This document shows, piece by piece, positions 1 to 6,846 of a DNA stretch of 8,508 nucleotides. This DNA is from an uncultured Oscillospiraceae bacterium (GTDB taxonomy: Bacteria > Bacillota > Clostridia > Oscillospirales > Acutalibacteraceae), in contig URYV01000064.1 of NCBI GenBank assembly GCA_900552285.1, positions 1 through 8,508 of the forward strand, written 5' to 3'. Within the stretch, counting starts at the first letter, position 1. Each line of letters starts with the position of its first letter. A program made the position numbers and the translations under genes. The notes beneath the pieces were generated by a model. That model searched no databases. It saw only the letters and a program-made list of their open reading frames with translations, and was not told the origin of the DNA.

Positions 1-214
1 CCACGTTGTTGGGATGAAGAATGTAAAGCCCCACAACCTTTTCGTCGTTTTCGGCGACGGCGCAAAAGCTTTGGGACGCGAAAAATTCCTTTGCCGACTG
101 TTCGTCAAGAGGCTGCTCCTGAGGAAAGGCTATTCCCTCCTCCACAACCTCGTTCCATATTTCTTTCATTGCGGCAAGGTCGCTTTCGCGGTATTCCCTA
201 ATTTCGACTTCCAT
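1..214 (-). CDS. GNAT family N-acetyltransferase, N-terminal part (runs off left edge)
   Basis: The first 71 residues of a minus-strand protein are present, beginning MEVEIREYRESDLAAMKEIW. The rest lies beyond base 1. The opening (IREYRESDLAAM, then an acidic helix) and the later segment ending VVGLYILHPNNV match the N-terminal half of a GNAT fold: beta-1, alpha-1/alpha-2, then the strand before the acetyl-CoA loop. The acetyl-CoA-binding motif itself would lie outside the window, so the substrate cannot be judged. The family transfers an acetyl group from acetyl-CoA to an amine in the cytoplasm. The ATG at 212-214 is the natural start because the GNAT homology begins at once. A purine-rich stretch (AAGGAAGAAAAAG) precedes it. 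It overlaps the end of the preceding small gene by 17 bases and is probably the last visible member of the priA operon by translational coupling. Confidence 0.8.
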   Translation of the reverse strand, partial: MEVEIREYRESDLAAMKEIWNEVVEEGIAFPQEQPLDEQSAKEFFASQSFCAVAENDEKVVGLYILHPNNV

Positions 215-374
215 GTTCTTTTTCTTCCTTATCGTCGATTTTTATATTCATCTTAATGCGGAGATCGCCGAGACTTTTGTCATACTGCGCTTTTGAAATC
301 GCGCCGTTTTTGAGAAAAATGTCAAGCGTCTCCTTTTGCTTTAAAAACAGAGCATAATTTTTATTTTCCGTCAC
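198..374 (-). CDS. Small SHOCT-like protein directly downstream of priA
   Basis: This is a 58-residue acidic/basic protein with no signal peptide or membrane segment. I chose the GTG start at 372-374, which overlaps the priA stop by four bases (GTGA), because a strong GGAGGGG sits about 7 bases upstream, inside the priA 3' end. A longer reading of the same frame from 458 would overlap priA by about 90 bases and begins with a glycine-rich, non-natural looking segment. The core, roughly residues 10-36 (KQKETLDIFLKNGAISKAQY then a basic helix), resembles SHOCT-type short helical hairpins, in which a helix is followed by a turn with G-x-I-s/t and a second helix. SHOCT-like modules are usually associated with oligomerisation, but no function is established for a free-standing copy like this one. 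It is placed between priA and the GNAT gene and is probably co-translated with both. Confidence 0.65.
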   Translation of the reverse strand: MTENKNYALFLKQKETLDIFLKNGAISKAQYDKSLGDLRIKMNIKIDDKEEKEHGSRN

Positions 375-2791
375 ATTATCCCCTCCGGGTTCATGTCGGC
401 AAAAACGGTGGTTTTTCCCGCCGCCTTGCCCGCTTCCTTTAATACCTCGGACATACATTTTCGGAATTTTTTCGTGTTTTTACACTTGATTATTATTCTG
501 TATCGGAATTTACCTCCCGCCTTGGAAACCGTGGCGGGAGAAGGCCCAAGCACCCGAACGGTCAAATCCGAATAGCTCTGCGAAACCGTCCTTCGGAAAA
601 TTTCAAGTGTGTTTTCGGCGGCCTTTTTGGCGTCGCTTTCCCGCGGGGACACAAAGCCCAAAAGGCAAATATCGCAAAAGGGCGGATATTCGAGAGCCTT
701 GCGAAGCAGAATTTCCCGCTCGAAAAAGCCTTCATAATCCTGGCAGGAGGCCATTTCGATGACCTCGTTTTCGGGGCTGTAGGTCTGAAGCACGCTGATA
801 CCGTCACCAAAGGCGCGGCCGGCGCGGCCGATAACCTGAGTGAGCAGCGAAAAGGCCCGCTCGTAGGCTCGAAAGTCGCTGTTATAAATGGCCTGATCGG
901 CGCAAAGCACCCCCACGAGGCTTACCCTTTCAAAATCAAGTCCCTTGGCCACCATTTGCGTTCCCACGAGAATGTCGTATTCGCCCTTTCCGAAGGCCGA
1001 AAGCTTTTGCTCATGGGCATTCTTTTGCATGGTGGTGTCGGCGTCGAGACGGAGGATTCTTGCGTCGGGCAGCAGCTTTTCAAGCTCGGCCTCGGCAAAC
1101 TGGGTCCCCGCTCCCGACATTTTTATAAACTCGCCGCCGCATTCGGGACACCGTTCGGGAAGGGGCTTTGAGGCGCCGCAATAGTGGCAGACAAGGCGGC
1201 CGTTCGCCCTGTGATAGGACATGGAGATGCTGCAATTGTCGCAGGTCAGCACCTTTCCGCAGCTTTTGCAGGAAATATATGTGTTGTATCCTCGGCGGTT
1301 TAGCAGCAGTATCGACTGCTTGTTATTTTGCAAATTTTTTTCCAGAAGCTCAAGCAGGCGGCGGCTTATGACCGAGGTGTTGCCCTCCCGCATTTCCTCC
1401 TTCATGTCCACCGTTTCGACGGCGGGCAGGCGGGCGTTGTTATACCGCTCGGTCATTTTGACGAGGGTATATTTGCCCTCCTTTGCCTTGGCAAAGCTTT
1501 CGACCGAGGGAGTCGCCGAGCAAAGCAGCAGTAGCGCCCCGGATTTTGCGGCGCGGAAACGGGCAACGTCCCTTGTGTGAAAACGGGGGGCGCTTTCCGA
1601 CTTGTATGTGTGCTCCTGCTCCTCGTCCATAACGATAAGGCCGAGATTGTCGAAGGGAGCAAAAACCGCCGAACGGGTTCCCACGGCTATCTTTGCCTCT
1701 CCCCTTTTGACCCTTTTCCATTCGTCAAGGCGTTCGCCCATGGAAAGGCGGCTGTGAAAAACCGCAACCGTTTCGCCGAAGCGGGCACGGAAAGCCGACA
1801 GCACCTGAGGAGTCAGCGAAATTTCCGGCACCATGACCACGGCCTGGCGCCCGAGTTCGAGAGTCTTTTCTATAAGCTCAAGGTAAACCTTGGTTTTGCC
1901 GCTGCCCGTAACTCCGTATAAAAGCCCGCAGCCCGCCTTTTGCTCGCGCAGCATGGCATAAAAGGTGTCGAAGGCTCTTTGCTGCTGCTTTGACAGCACG
2001 GTCTTTTGCGGCTTTTTGTCGGCGGCGACAGCCTCGGGGGTTCGGTATACCTCGCTGTCAAAAATTTCGGCAACGCCCTTTTTGACGAGATTTTTAACCA
2101 CACCCTCGCCCGCTCCGGTAAAATAGCATATTTCCTTTACGGTGGCGGCGCCGTTTGAAAGCAGAAAATCAAAAATTTCCCGCTGCTTTTTGGTCAGTTC
2201 TCCCGGCTCGTCGGTGCAAAGGCGCAGCGTTCTCACCGTTGCGTCGCCCACTCCCTTTTTTGCGCCGTCTATTCTGACGCAAAAGCCGCCGTCGACAGCC
2301 CGTTTAAGCAGCTCGGAGGAAAAGCCCTCCTTTATGAGGCTTTCCCTTAAAACTCCGTCGGGATTTTTTGAAAGCAGGCCGCAAAGCTCCTTGATTTTCC
2401 CCGAAGGCCCGCTCGGAATATTTTCGGCGGCAAAGTAGCGGCTGTTCCTTTTAAGGTTCAGCCCGGAGGGCAAAAAGGCCTTATAGCAGTCGTAAAGCGG
2501 GCAAAAGGTCTGTTCCGAAAGGAATTTTCCAAGCTCGATAAACTCCTCCGACAGCACGGGTTCGTCGTCGAGAAGGTCATCCGCCTCTTTAAGGCTTTCG
2601 ACGTTTTCGGGGTTTTCCCCTTCATACATGACGACCCCCGTGCGAAGCGCGCCGCCGCGGCCGAAGGGCACCTGAACCCTTCTCCCGACTATATTTTCAC
2701 AACAAAGATATTCCGGCAGAATATAGTCAAAGGGCTTGTCGAAATGATAAGCCGTTTGCTCCACCGCCACGCCGACGGTTCTGACCTTCAT
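371..2791 (-). CDS. priA: Primosomal replication restart helicase PriA
   Basis: PriA is a superfamily 2 3'-to-5' DNA helicase that recognises abandoned replication forks and reloads the replisome. The 806-residue protein has the full layout. The N-terminal 3'-DNA-binding domain starts with VAVEQTAYHFDKPFDYILPE. Walker A GVTGSGKT lies at residues 293-300, GTRSAVFAPF near 371-380, motif II DEEQ at 389-392, and CSATPS near 424-429. A zinc-binding insert has eight cysteines in four C-x2-C pairs (508/511, 517/520, 535/538, 548/551). Motif V is GTQMVAKGLDF near 610-620 and motif VI QVIGRAGR near 652-659. The length is at the upper end for the family. The ATG is preceded by AAGGGGG at a good distance. 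Motif II reads DEEQ where most family members have DEEH. It starts 27 bases after rpoZ, without the coaBC gene found between them in B. subtilis. Confidence 0.97.
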   Translation of the reverse strand: MKVRTVGVAVEQTAYHFDKPFDYILPEYLCCENIVGRRVQVPFGRGGALRTGVVMYEGENPENVESLKEADDLLDDEPVLSEEFIELGKFLSEQTFCPLYDCYKAFLPSGLNLKRNSRYFAAENIPSGPSGKIKELCGLLSKNPDGVLRESLIKEGFSSELLKRAVDGGFCVRIDGAKKGVGDATVRTLRLCTDEPGELTKKQREIFDFLLSNGAATVKEICYFTGAGEGVVKNLVKKGVAEIFDSEVYRTPEAVAADKKPQKTVLSKQQQRAFDTFYAMLREQKAGCGLLYGVTGSGKTKVYLELIEKTLELGRQAVVMVPEISLTPQVLSAFRARFGETVAVFHSRLSMGERLDEWKRVKRGEAKIAVGTRSAVFAPFDNLGLIVMDEEQEHTYKSESAPRFHTRDVARFRAAKSGALLLLCSATPSVESFAKAKEGKYTLVKMTERYNNARLPAVETVDMKEEMREGNTSVISRRLLELLEKNLQNNKQSILLLNRRGYNTYISCKSCGKVLTCDNCSISMSYHRANGRLVCHYCGASKPLPERCPECGGEFIKMSGAGTQFAEAELEKLLPDARILRLDADTTMQKNAHEQKLSAFGKGEYDILVGTQMVAKGLDFERVSLVGVLCADQAIYNSDFRAYERAFSLLTQVIGRAGRAFGDGISVLQTYSPENEVIEMASCQDYEGFFEREILLRKALEYPPFCDICLLGFVSPRESDAKKAAENTLEIFRRTVSQSYSDLTVRVLGPSPATVSKAGGKFRYRIIIKCKNTKKFRKCMSEVLKEAGKAAGKTTVFADMNPEGIM

Positions 2792-2818
2792 CCGACAAGC
2801 CCCCTTAAATTTTTAAAA

Positions 2819-3001
2819 TTATTTATCGCACTTTTCCTCGGCCAGCTCCTCCATGGCGAGGGTGACCGGCTTTTCGGTCAGGATTATTTCCTGCTCCTGG
2901 GCGCGCTTGCTTATCATACGGGCTCTTTTGGCCACGTCGATAACAAGATCGTAACGATTTTCATAAGTGTTAATGAGTTTTCCTATTGCGGGATTAAGCA
3001 T
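2819..3001 (-). CDS. rpoZ: DNA-directed RNA polymerase omega subunit
   Basis: This 60-residue protein begins MLNPAIGKLI. It has the omega-family core YDLVIDVAKRAR (about residues 17-28), followed by a short acidic tail containing LAMEELAEEK. Omega is a small accessory subunit that wraps the beta-prime C-terminus and aids RNA polymerase assembly. I chose the ATG at 2999-3001 over the TTG six bases upstream, because GAGGTG lies 7 bases before the ATG but only about 2 bases before the TTG. The start overlaps the gmk stop by eight bases (ATGCTTAA arrangement), which implies translational coupling. The length fits short Clostridia omega proteins. The gmk-rpoZ pairing is typical of Firmicutes. Confidence 0.93.
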   Translation of the reverse strand: MLNPAIGKLINTYENRYDLVIDVAKRARMISKRAQEQEIILTEKPVTLAMEELAEEKCDK

Positions 3002-3599
3002 TTTCAAGCACCTCGTTAATTAAATTTATATTTCGCTCGGTCTTTCGGCGGTCGGAAAGGATTATTCTCTCAAAATCCTCGGCCGCGTCCTCCAACCGGT
3101 CGTTTACGACAACATAATCATAGTCAACCGCACGTTTCATTTCAAGAAGGGCCTTGTCAAGGCGCTTTTCAAGCTGCTCGGCGGTTTCGGTTGCACGCCC
3201 CGAAAGGCGCTTTTTCAGCACCGCAAGGGAGGGCGGCAGAATAAAAATACTGACGGCGTCGGGCATTTTTTCCTTGATTTTGGCGGCTCCCACCGTCTCA
3301 ACCTCCACAAAAACGTCCTTGCCATCGTTTATCCAATTTTCAATGGGCTCTCTCGGCGTTCCGTAGTAGTTTCCGCAGTATTCGGCATATTCAAGCAGCT
3401 TGTCGTCCTTTATCAGCCGCTCGAAATTTTCCCGAGAGGTAAAGTTATATTTTTCGTCGTCGCTCTTGTCTCTTTTCGGCCTTGTTATGGTCGACACCGA
3501 AAATTCAAAATCCCCGTGAGCGGCGAAATATGTCTTTAAAATCGTGTCCTTTCCGCTTCCCGAGGGACCGGAAATAATAAAAAGTCTTCCCTTTTCCAT
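2994..3599 (-). CDS. gmk: Guanylate kinase
   Basis: Guanylate kinase phosphorylates GMP to GDP with ATP in purine nucleotide salvage and synthesis. The 201-residue protein opens MEKGRLFIISGPSGSGKDT, with the P-loop at residues 11-18. SVSTITR (34-40) carries the GMP-phosphate-binding arginine region. LEYAEYCGNYYGT (69-81) is the conserved GMP-binding segment, FILPPS (119-124) follows, and VVVNDRLEDA lies near 163-172. Length is normal. The ATG at 3597-3599 is preceded by GGGAGG six bases away; the same frame stays open upstream but that part is not family-like. It starts one base after the remA stop and overlaps rpoZ by eight bases. Oddities: the usual R-x-G-E-x-x-G-x-x-Y stretch is replaced by RDKSDDEKY, and the usual D-x-D-x-Q-G is ExETVG (residues 99-104). 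It is still most likely a working Gmk, given the syntenic position. Confidence 0.92.
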   Translation of the reverse strand: MEKGRLFIISGPSGSGKDTILKTYFAAHGDFEFSVSTITRPKRDKSDDEKYNFTSRENFERLIKDDKLLEYAEYCGNYYGTPREPIENWINDGKDVFVEVETVGAAKIKEKMPDAVSIFILPPSLAVLKKRLSGRATETAEQLEKRLDKALLEMKRAVDYDYVVVNDRLEDAAEDFERIILSDRRKTERNINLINEVLENA

Positions 3600-3600
3600 G

Positions 3601-3852
3601 TTATCCTCCCAATTTCCCGGCGCTTTCCATTCCGGCAAGCAGCCGCTCGGGCGTCAGATATGAAAGCACAACGTGCCCGCTGTCGCAGACAATGACCGAA
3701 CCGGTTTTTCTCCCTTGGGTGGCGTCGATCAAAAGCCCCTGTGCTCTCGCCTCGGTGACCACCCTTTTTATGGGGGCCGAATCGGGATTTATGACCGAAA
3801 CGATACGGTCCTTTGCCAAAAGATTTCCGAATCCGATACCTATAAGCTCCAT
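3601..3852 (-). CDS. remA: RemA/DUF370 family DNA-binding regulator
   Basis: The 83-residue protein begins MELIGIGFGNLLAKDRIVSV and matches the DUF370/RemA family along its length. It has IGFGN at the N-terminus, the SAPIKR block (about residues 25-30), LIDATQGRKT (about 41-50), and the hydrophobic strand VVLSYLTPE near 61-69. In B. subtilis RemA is a ring-forming DNA-binding activator of biofilm matrix and osmoprotection genes. In Clostridia the same gene is conserved in this operon, but its targets are mostly unknown. The ATG at 3850-3852 is preceded by AGGGTGA. It starts 9 bases after yicC and ends one base before gmk, in the same order as yloC-remA-gmk in B. subtilis. No membrane or export signal is present. 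The matrix role is transferred from B. subtilis and is inference here. Confidence 0.93.
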   Translation of the reverse strand: MELIGIGFGNLLAKDRIVSVINPDSAPIKRVVTEARAQGLLIDATQGRKTGSVIVCDSGHVVLSYLTPERLLAGMESAGKLGG

Positions 3853-3861
3853 ACCGTCACC

Positions 3862-4740
3862 CTATTCGATGTTTTGAATTTGTTCTCTGATTTTCTCAAG
3901 CTCGGATTTGACGTCCACGACAACCTTTGAAATTTCGGTGTTTTGGGACTTGGAGCCGATTGTATTTATCTCGCGGTTTGACTCCTGAAGCACGAAATCG
4001 AGCTTTCTGCCCACCGGCTCGCCCGAGTCGAGAAGGGCTCTTATCTGAGCAATGTGGCTGCGAAGCCTCACCGTTTCCTCGTCTACTGCGATTTTGTCGG
4101 CAAAAATCGCCGCCTCGGTTATTATTCTCTGCTCGTCGACGCTTTTGTCCTCGAGCACCTCGGCAAGCTTTGCCTCAAGTCTTTTGCGGTATTTTTCCAC
4201 CGTCTCGGGGGCCTTTTGCTCGACAATTTCAACCATGCGAAGAATGTTGTCGGTCTTTGAAAAAACGTCCTCATAAAGCTTTTGACCCTCGGTCTCCCTC
4301 ATGAGGATAAATTTATCCACCGCTTTTTCGACCACGGGAAGAACCTCGTTCCAGACGGCCTCCTCGTCGGTTTCTGCCTTTCTCACCGAAATAACCCCCT
4401 GAAATCTCGAAAGAGCCTCGGGCGACACCTTTCCGTCGGCGCCGGTTATTTCGGCAAGCTCGGAAAGAGCCTTGGCATATCCCTTTGCGAGAGCGGTGTT
4501 GACCGTCACGGTGCAATCCTCGTCCTCGCGGGCCTCGGCCGAAAGGTAAAGGTCGATTTTTCCTCTCGACACCCTCGAGCGGACATAGGACTTGAGCTTT
4601 TCCTCAAGAAATCCCATCGACGAAGGCAGACGGCAGGAAAATTCAAAATATCTGTGATTAACCGACTTGAGCTCGACCGAAATATTTCTTCCCGAAGCGT
4701 CGGACTCAAAACGGCCGTATCCGGTCATACTTCTCACCAT
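3862..4740 (-). CDS. yicC: YicC/YloC family endoribonuclease
   Basis: This 292-residue protein begins MVRSMTGYGR, the hallmark start of the family, with VELKSVNHRYFE at about residues 22-33. The C-terminal DUF1732 domain (about 205-292) is highly conserved: EETVRLRSHI, GRKLDFVLQE, REINTIGSKS, then a terminal LEKIREQIQNIE. E. coli YicC is an endoribonuclease able to degrade small RNAs; in Firmicutes (YloC) a role in RNA turnover is inferred. Length is typical. The frame stays open to 4848, but the extra 36 residues are not family-like and cross the promoter, so I use the ATG at 4738-4740, preceded by AAGGGGA. This is the first gene of the operon, with a 5' leader of roughly 20-25 bases from the promoter at 4771-4799. 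Confidence 0.95.
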   Translation of the reverse strand: MVRSMTGYGRFESDASGRNISVELKSVNHRYFEFSCRLPSSMGFLEEKLKSYVRSRVSRGKIDLYLSAEAREDEDCTVTVNTALAKGYAKALSELAEITGADGKVSPEALSRFQGVISVRKAETDEEAVWNEVLPVVEKAVDKFILMRETEGQKLYEDVFSKTDNILRMVEIVEQKAPETVEKYRKRLEAKLAEVLEDKSVDEQRIITEAAIFADKIAVDEETVRLRSHIAQIRALLDSGEPVGRKLDFVLQESNREINTIGSKSQNTEISKVVVDVKSELEKIREQIQNIE

Positions 4741-4770
4741 AGTGAAACATCCCCTTATACAGTTCTTTAT

Positions 4771-4799
4771 ATTATAACTCCCCCATTCCCCTTTGTCAA
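4771..4799 (-). promoter_or_regulatory. Sigma-A promoter of the yicC-remA-gmk-rpoZ-priA operon
   Basis: Read on the minus strand, TTGACA (4799-4794) is followed by a 17-base spacer and TATAAT (4776-4771). This is a perfect match to the housekeeping consensus in both boxes and spacing. The expected transcription start is near 4764, about 24 bases before the yicC ATG. Confidence 0.92.
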
Positions 4800-4935
4800 G
4801 ATGCGGCAGCCTTTGCAAAAGCCTCCCGCAGACATTTTTTTGCCGCACAATCGGCGCCCAAAGGCCGGTCTTTTTCCTTTTGCAAAAAAGCGGCTTTAAA
4901 AGAGCGTGAACACATCGGCATTTTTATTTTTTCTA

Positions 4936-4964
4936 TTGACAACGGGAGAAAACTGTGCTATAAT
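4936..4964 (+). promoter_or_regulatory. Sigma-A promoter for tRNA-Leu
   Basis: TTGACA (4936-4941), a 17-base spacer and TATAAT (4959-4964) give a second perfect consensus promoter. It points away from the yicC promoter and towards the tRNA, with an expected start near 4971. The precursor would carry about 95 bases of 5' leader to be removed by RNase P. Confidence 0.9.
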
Positions 4965-5065
4965 TTCGCTTGCCTTTGAATGAGGCGGCGTTTTACGTCC
5001 TGCCGAAAAAGCTTTGTGCTCGGCCTCGGCTGCCCGCCGTGTAAAAAACGGGCGAAAACAAAAAT

Positions 5066-5152
5066 GCGGATATGGCGGAATCGGCAGACGCGCTAGATTC
5101 AGGTTCTAGTCGGGGCAACTCGGTGGAGGTTCAAGTCCTCTTATCCGCACCA
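5066..5152 (+). tRNA. tRNA-Leu, anticodon CAG, encoded CCA end
   Basis: An 87-base class II tRNA. The acceptor stem GCGGATA (5066-5072) pairs with TATCCGC (5142-5148), followed by discriminator A and a genomically encoded CCA (5150-5152). The anticodon stem CTAGA/TCTAG encloses the loop TTCAGGT, with anticodon CAG at 5100-5102, reading CUG leucine codons. A long variable arm (CGGG-GCAA-CTCG) and a T arm (GGAGG-TTCAAGT-CCTCT) confirm the leucine class. It has its own promoter and terminator, so it appears to be a single-gene unit. The 3' flank is where AT-rich, mobile-element-like DNA begins. Confidence 0.97.
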
Positions 5153-5153
5153 T

Positions 5154-5192
5154 CGCTCAAAGCCTTTGTTTATGTGGCTTTGAGCGTTTTTT
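5154..5192 (+). terminator. Intrinsic terminator of tRNA-Leu
   Basis: A perfect 11-base-pair stem, CGCTCAAAGCC (5154-5164) with GGCTTTGAGCG (5176-5186), has an 11-base loop and is followed at once by six T (5187-5192). There is no T-run for minus-strand transcription, so it acts for the tRNA only. It starts one base after the CCA end. Confidence 0.95.
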
Positions 5193-5287
5193 ATAGCATG
5201 AATTTTTAATTCTTTGAACTTTACAACTATAATAGTATTCATAGCAGAACATTATTTCAGGGTTTAACTTGTTATTTTTTTATCTTG

Positions 5288-5330
5288 TAGTTTGGTTTGA
5301 GACAGCAATCTTTCTTTTAGTTTGGTTGAG
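5288..5330. repeat. Imperfect direct repeat TAGTTTGG..TTGAG near the element's left end
   Basis: TAGTTTGGTTTGAG (5288-5301) recurs as TAGTTTGGTTGAG (5318-5330), 30 bases apart and differing by one T. The second copy overlaps the stop of the recombinase reading frame. Weaker related strings (AAACTAAACC, TACAAACC, TACCAAACC) appear in the opposite orientation in the next 110 bases. The position near an element end suggests recombinase-binding arms, but this is inference and AT-rich chance repeats are possible. Confidence 0.4.
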
Positions 5331-6837
5331 TACATACAACAAATATGCAAACTAAACCACCATACTGCCAGACTTTGCGCCGTTTGTAATTCTTTATCAG
5401 AATACAAACCATGGCAGACTGCATTTCGCATACCAAACCCATAGTCACTTGTATAGAATAGTCGTAAATTGAATAAAAATGTTTCATCAAAGCATTCTTT
5501 ATTTGAATATCAAGCTTTCCGTTCTTTTCGTATATAACGATCTCATCCACCAACATCCTGAGATGCGTATCGCTTATCGCACCGTCGGCTATAATACCGT
5601 CAAGCAGTTCTACGCTTTTCTCCATTTGCTTTTTGCGTTCCTTTACGGTAGTTTCAATATCCTTCATTTCCCGAATTCTGTTTTCGATTGTTTTAATATC
5701 CGTTTCGCAGGAAACAAGCATTTGGGTATAAACTTCGGCGTGTTCTCTGTCCCGTATTCTTTCAAGCAGTATTTGCTGTTAATCGGTTTTCCGCTGCGCA
5801 AGCTTTTCTTTAAGCGCTGTTATCTGCTTTTCGGCGGAGGGTCTGTCGGCAAGCCACTTTTTCAGTTCTCTGTCAACCCTTTTAAAGTTTTCATGGGCCA
5901 TTTTTTTAAGCTCCTCAAGCTCTTTGAGTATCAGCCTGTCAAGAACTTCCTCACCGATCTTATGCGGTGAACAATTTTCCTTTCCGTAACGGTGGTAGCC
6001 GTTGCAAACATATTCCATTCTCGGCGGATTATTACGCCAATATCTTGTTTTACAGCTGAATGAGGAACCGCAATCGCCGCATTTTATAAGTCCTGTGTAT
6101 CGGTGATGCGTATTTCCGCTTGAAGCCCTTACATTTCTTTTCGGCTTTTGCTCAAGTAAAAACTGTGCCTGCTCCCATATCTCTTTCGGTATGATTGCAG
6201 GCACGGCGTTTTCATGTTTGAAATGCTCTTCGGGCGGCAGTTCCTTTCTTATATGATTTATTTTACTTGTATAGGACTTGTGGCAGATAAGATTCCCGAT
6301 ATAAAACTCATTCTGCAATATTCTTTTTACGCCTGTATTTTCCCATAAAAATCTGTGAGCAATTTCGGGTTTGTTGTATCCGAGATTTTTACCTAACAGT
6401 TTTTTCTGATAATACACCGGCGATTTAATGCCTTCCTCATTCAAAATTTTAGATATGGCTTTAAGCCCGTATCCAGATACATACAGATTGAATATCTTAC
6501 GGACTATTTCGGCGTGTTCCTCAACAACCGTAACCTTACCTGTATTTTTATCCTTGAAGTATCCAAGCGGCGGTATCATCACGATACCGCTTTTTTGTTT
6601 CTGCTTATATCCCGCACGGATTTTCTTGGATATATCTCTGGCGTACATATCGTTGAATATTCCTTTAAAGCCAATCATCAGATCATCGTCCTCGTTGCTT
6701 GTGTCTATGTTTTCGGTTACCGAAAGCACACGCACATCATTTTCACGAAGATAGTCTATAAACATTGCGGTCTGCGTTCTGTGCCGTCCGAGTCGGGACA
6801 GGTCTTTAACGATTACCGCAGATGCTAAATGTATTTG
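5317..6837 (-). pseudogene. Large serine recombinase, N-terminally truncated and interrupted by an in-frame stop
   Basis: Large serine recombinases cut and rejoin DNA at attachment sites to integrate or excise elements. The readable frame begins after a stop at 6838-6840. Its first family-like residues are VIVKDLSRLGRHRTQT, upstream of the ATG at 6763-6765. It thus keeps the D-x-S-R-x-x-R end of the catalytic domain but lacks the preceding segment with the nucleophilic serine (Y-x-R-x-S). Next come the recombinase domain (GYFKDKNTGKVTVVEEHAEI), a zinc ribbon (CGDC ... YVCNGYH ... C) and a coiled coil. A TAA at 5779-5781 interrupts the coiled coil. Reading through it in the same frame gives QQILLERIRDREHAEVYTQM and then the C-terminal part, so this is a nonsense change, not a frameshift. 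The last ~35 residues look low in similarity to the family. An automatic call would show two intact proteins (5779-6765 and 5317-5721); both are fragments. Confidence 0.88.
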
Positions 6838-6846
6838 TTATACTGT

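Larger units (their letters stand above)
4741..5065. other. Divergent intergenic region between yicC and tRNA-Leu
   Basis: No protein gene is supported in these 325 bases. They hold two divergent consensus promoters (described separately). They also hold an inverted repeat TGCGGCA (4802-4808) / TGCCGCA (4841-4847) just upstream of the yicC promoter, and two copies of a CTTTTGCAAA-like string near 4812-4820 and 4879-4888. The stretch from about 4971 to 5065 would be a 5' leader of about 95 bases ahead of the tRNA. It includes small possible hairpins, for example GCCCG (5032-5036) with CGGGC (5049-5053). None matches a riboswitch I recognise. Confidence 0.6.

Noticed and set aside
1221..1921. 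Plus-strand frames opposite priA (1221-1580, 1577-1921)
   Set aside because: Antisense shadows of a strongly conserved gene; low-complexity translations with no recognisable domain.
3600..3638. Longer gmk start at 3638
   Set aside because: It would overlap remA; the ATG at 3599 has an ideal GGGAGG site and begins with the family's usual N-terminus.
4741..4848. Longer yicC start at 4848
   Set aside because: It would place the -35 and -10 boxes inside the coding sequence, and the added 36 residues lack family similarity.
4282..4899. Plus-strand 205-codon open frame
   Set aside because: It is antisense to yicC and its promoter, has no ribosome site or family resemblance, and is explained by the base composition of the real gene.
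5479..5970. Plus-strand 163-codon frame rich in F and L
   Set aside because: Antisense to the recombinase coiled-coil region; hydrophobicity is the usual by-product of reading AAA/GAA-rich coding sequence in reverse.
5779..6765. Intact 328-residue recombinase
   Set aside because: Homology extends upstream of the ATG and downstream of the TAA in the same frame, and the catalytic-serine segment is missing, so it is a fragment of a pseudogene.
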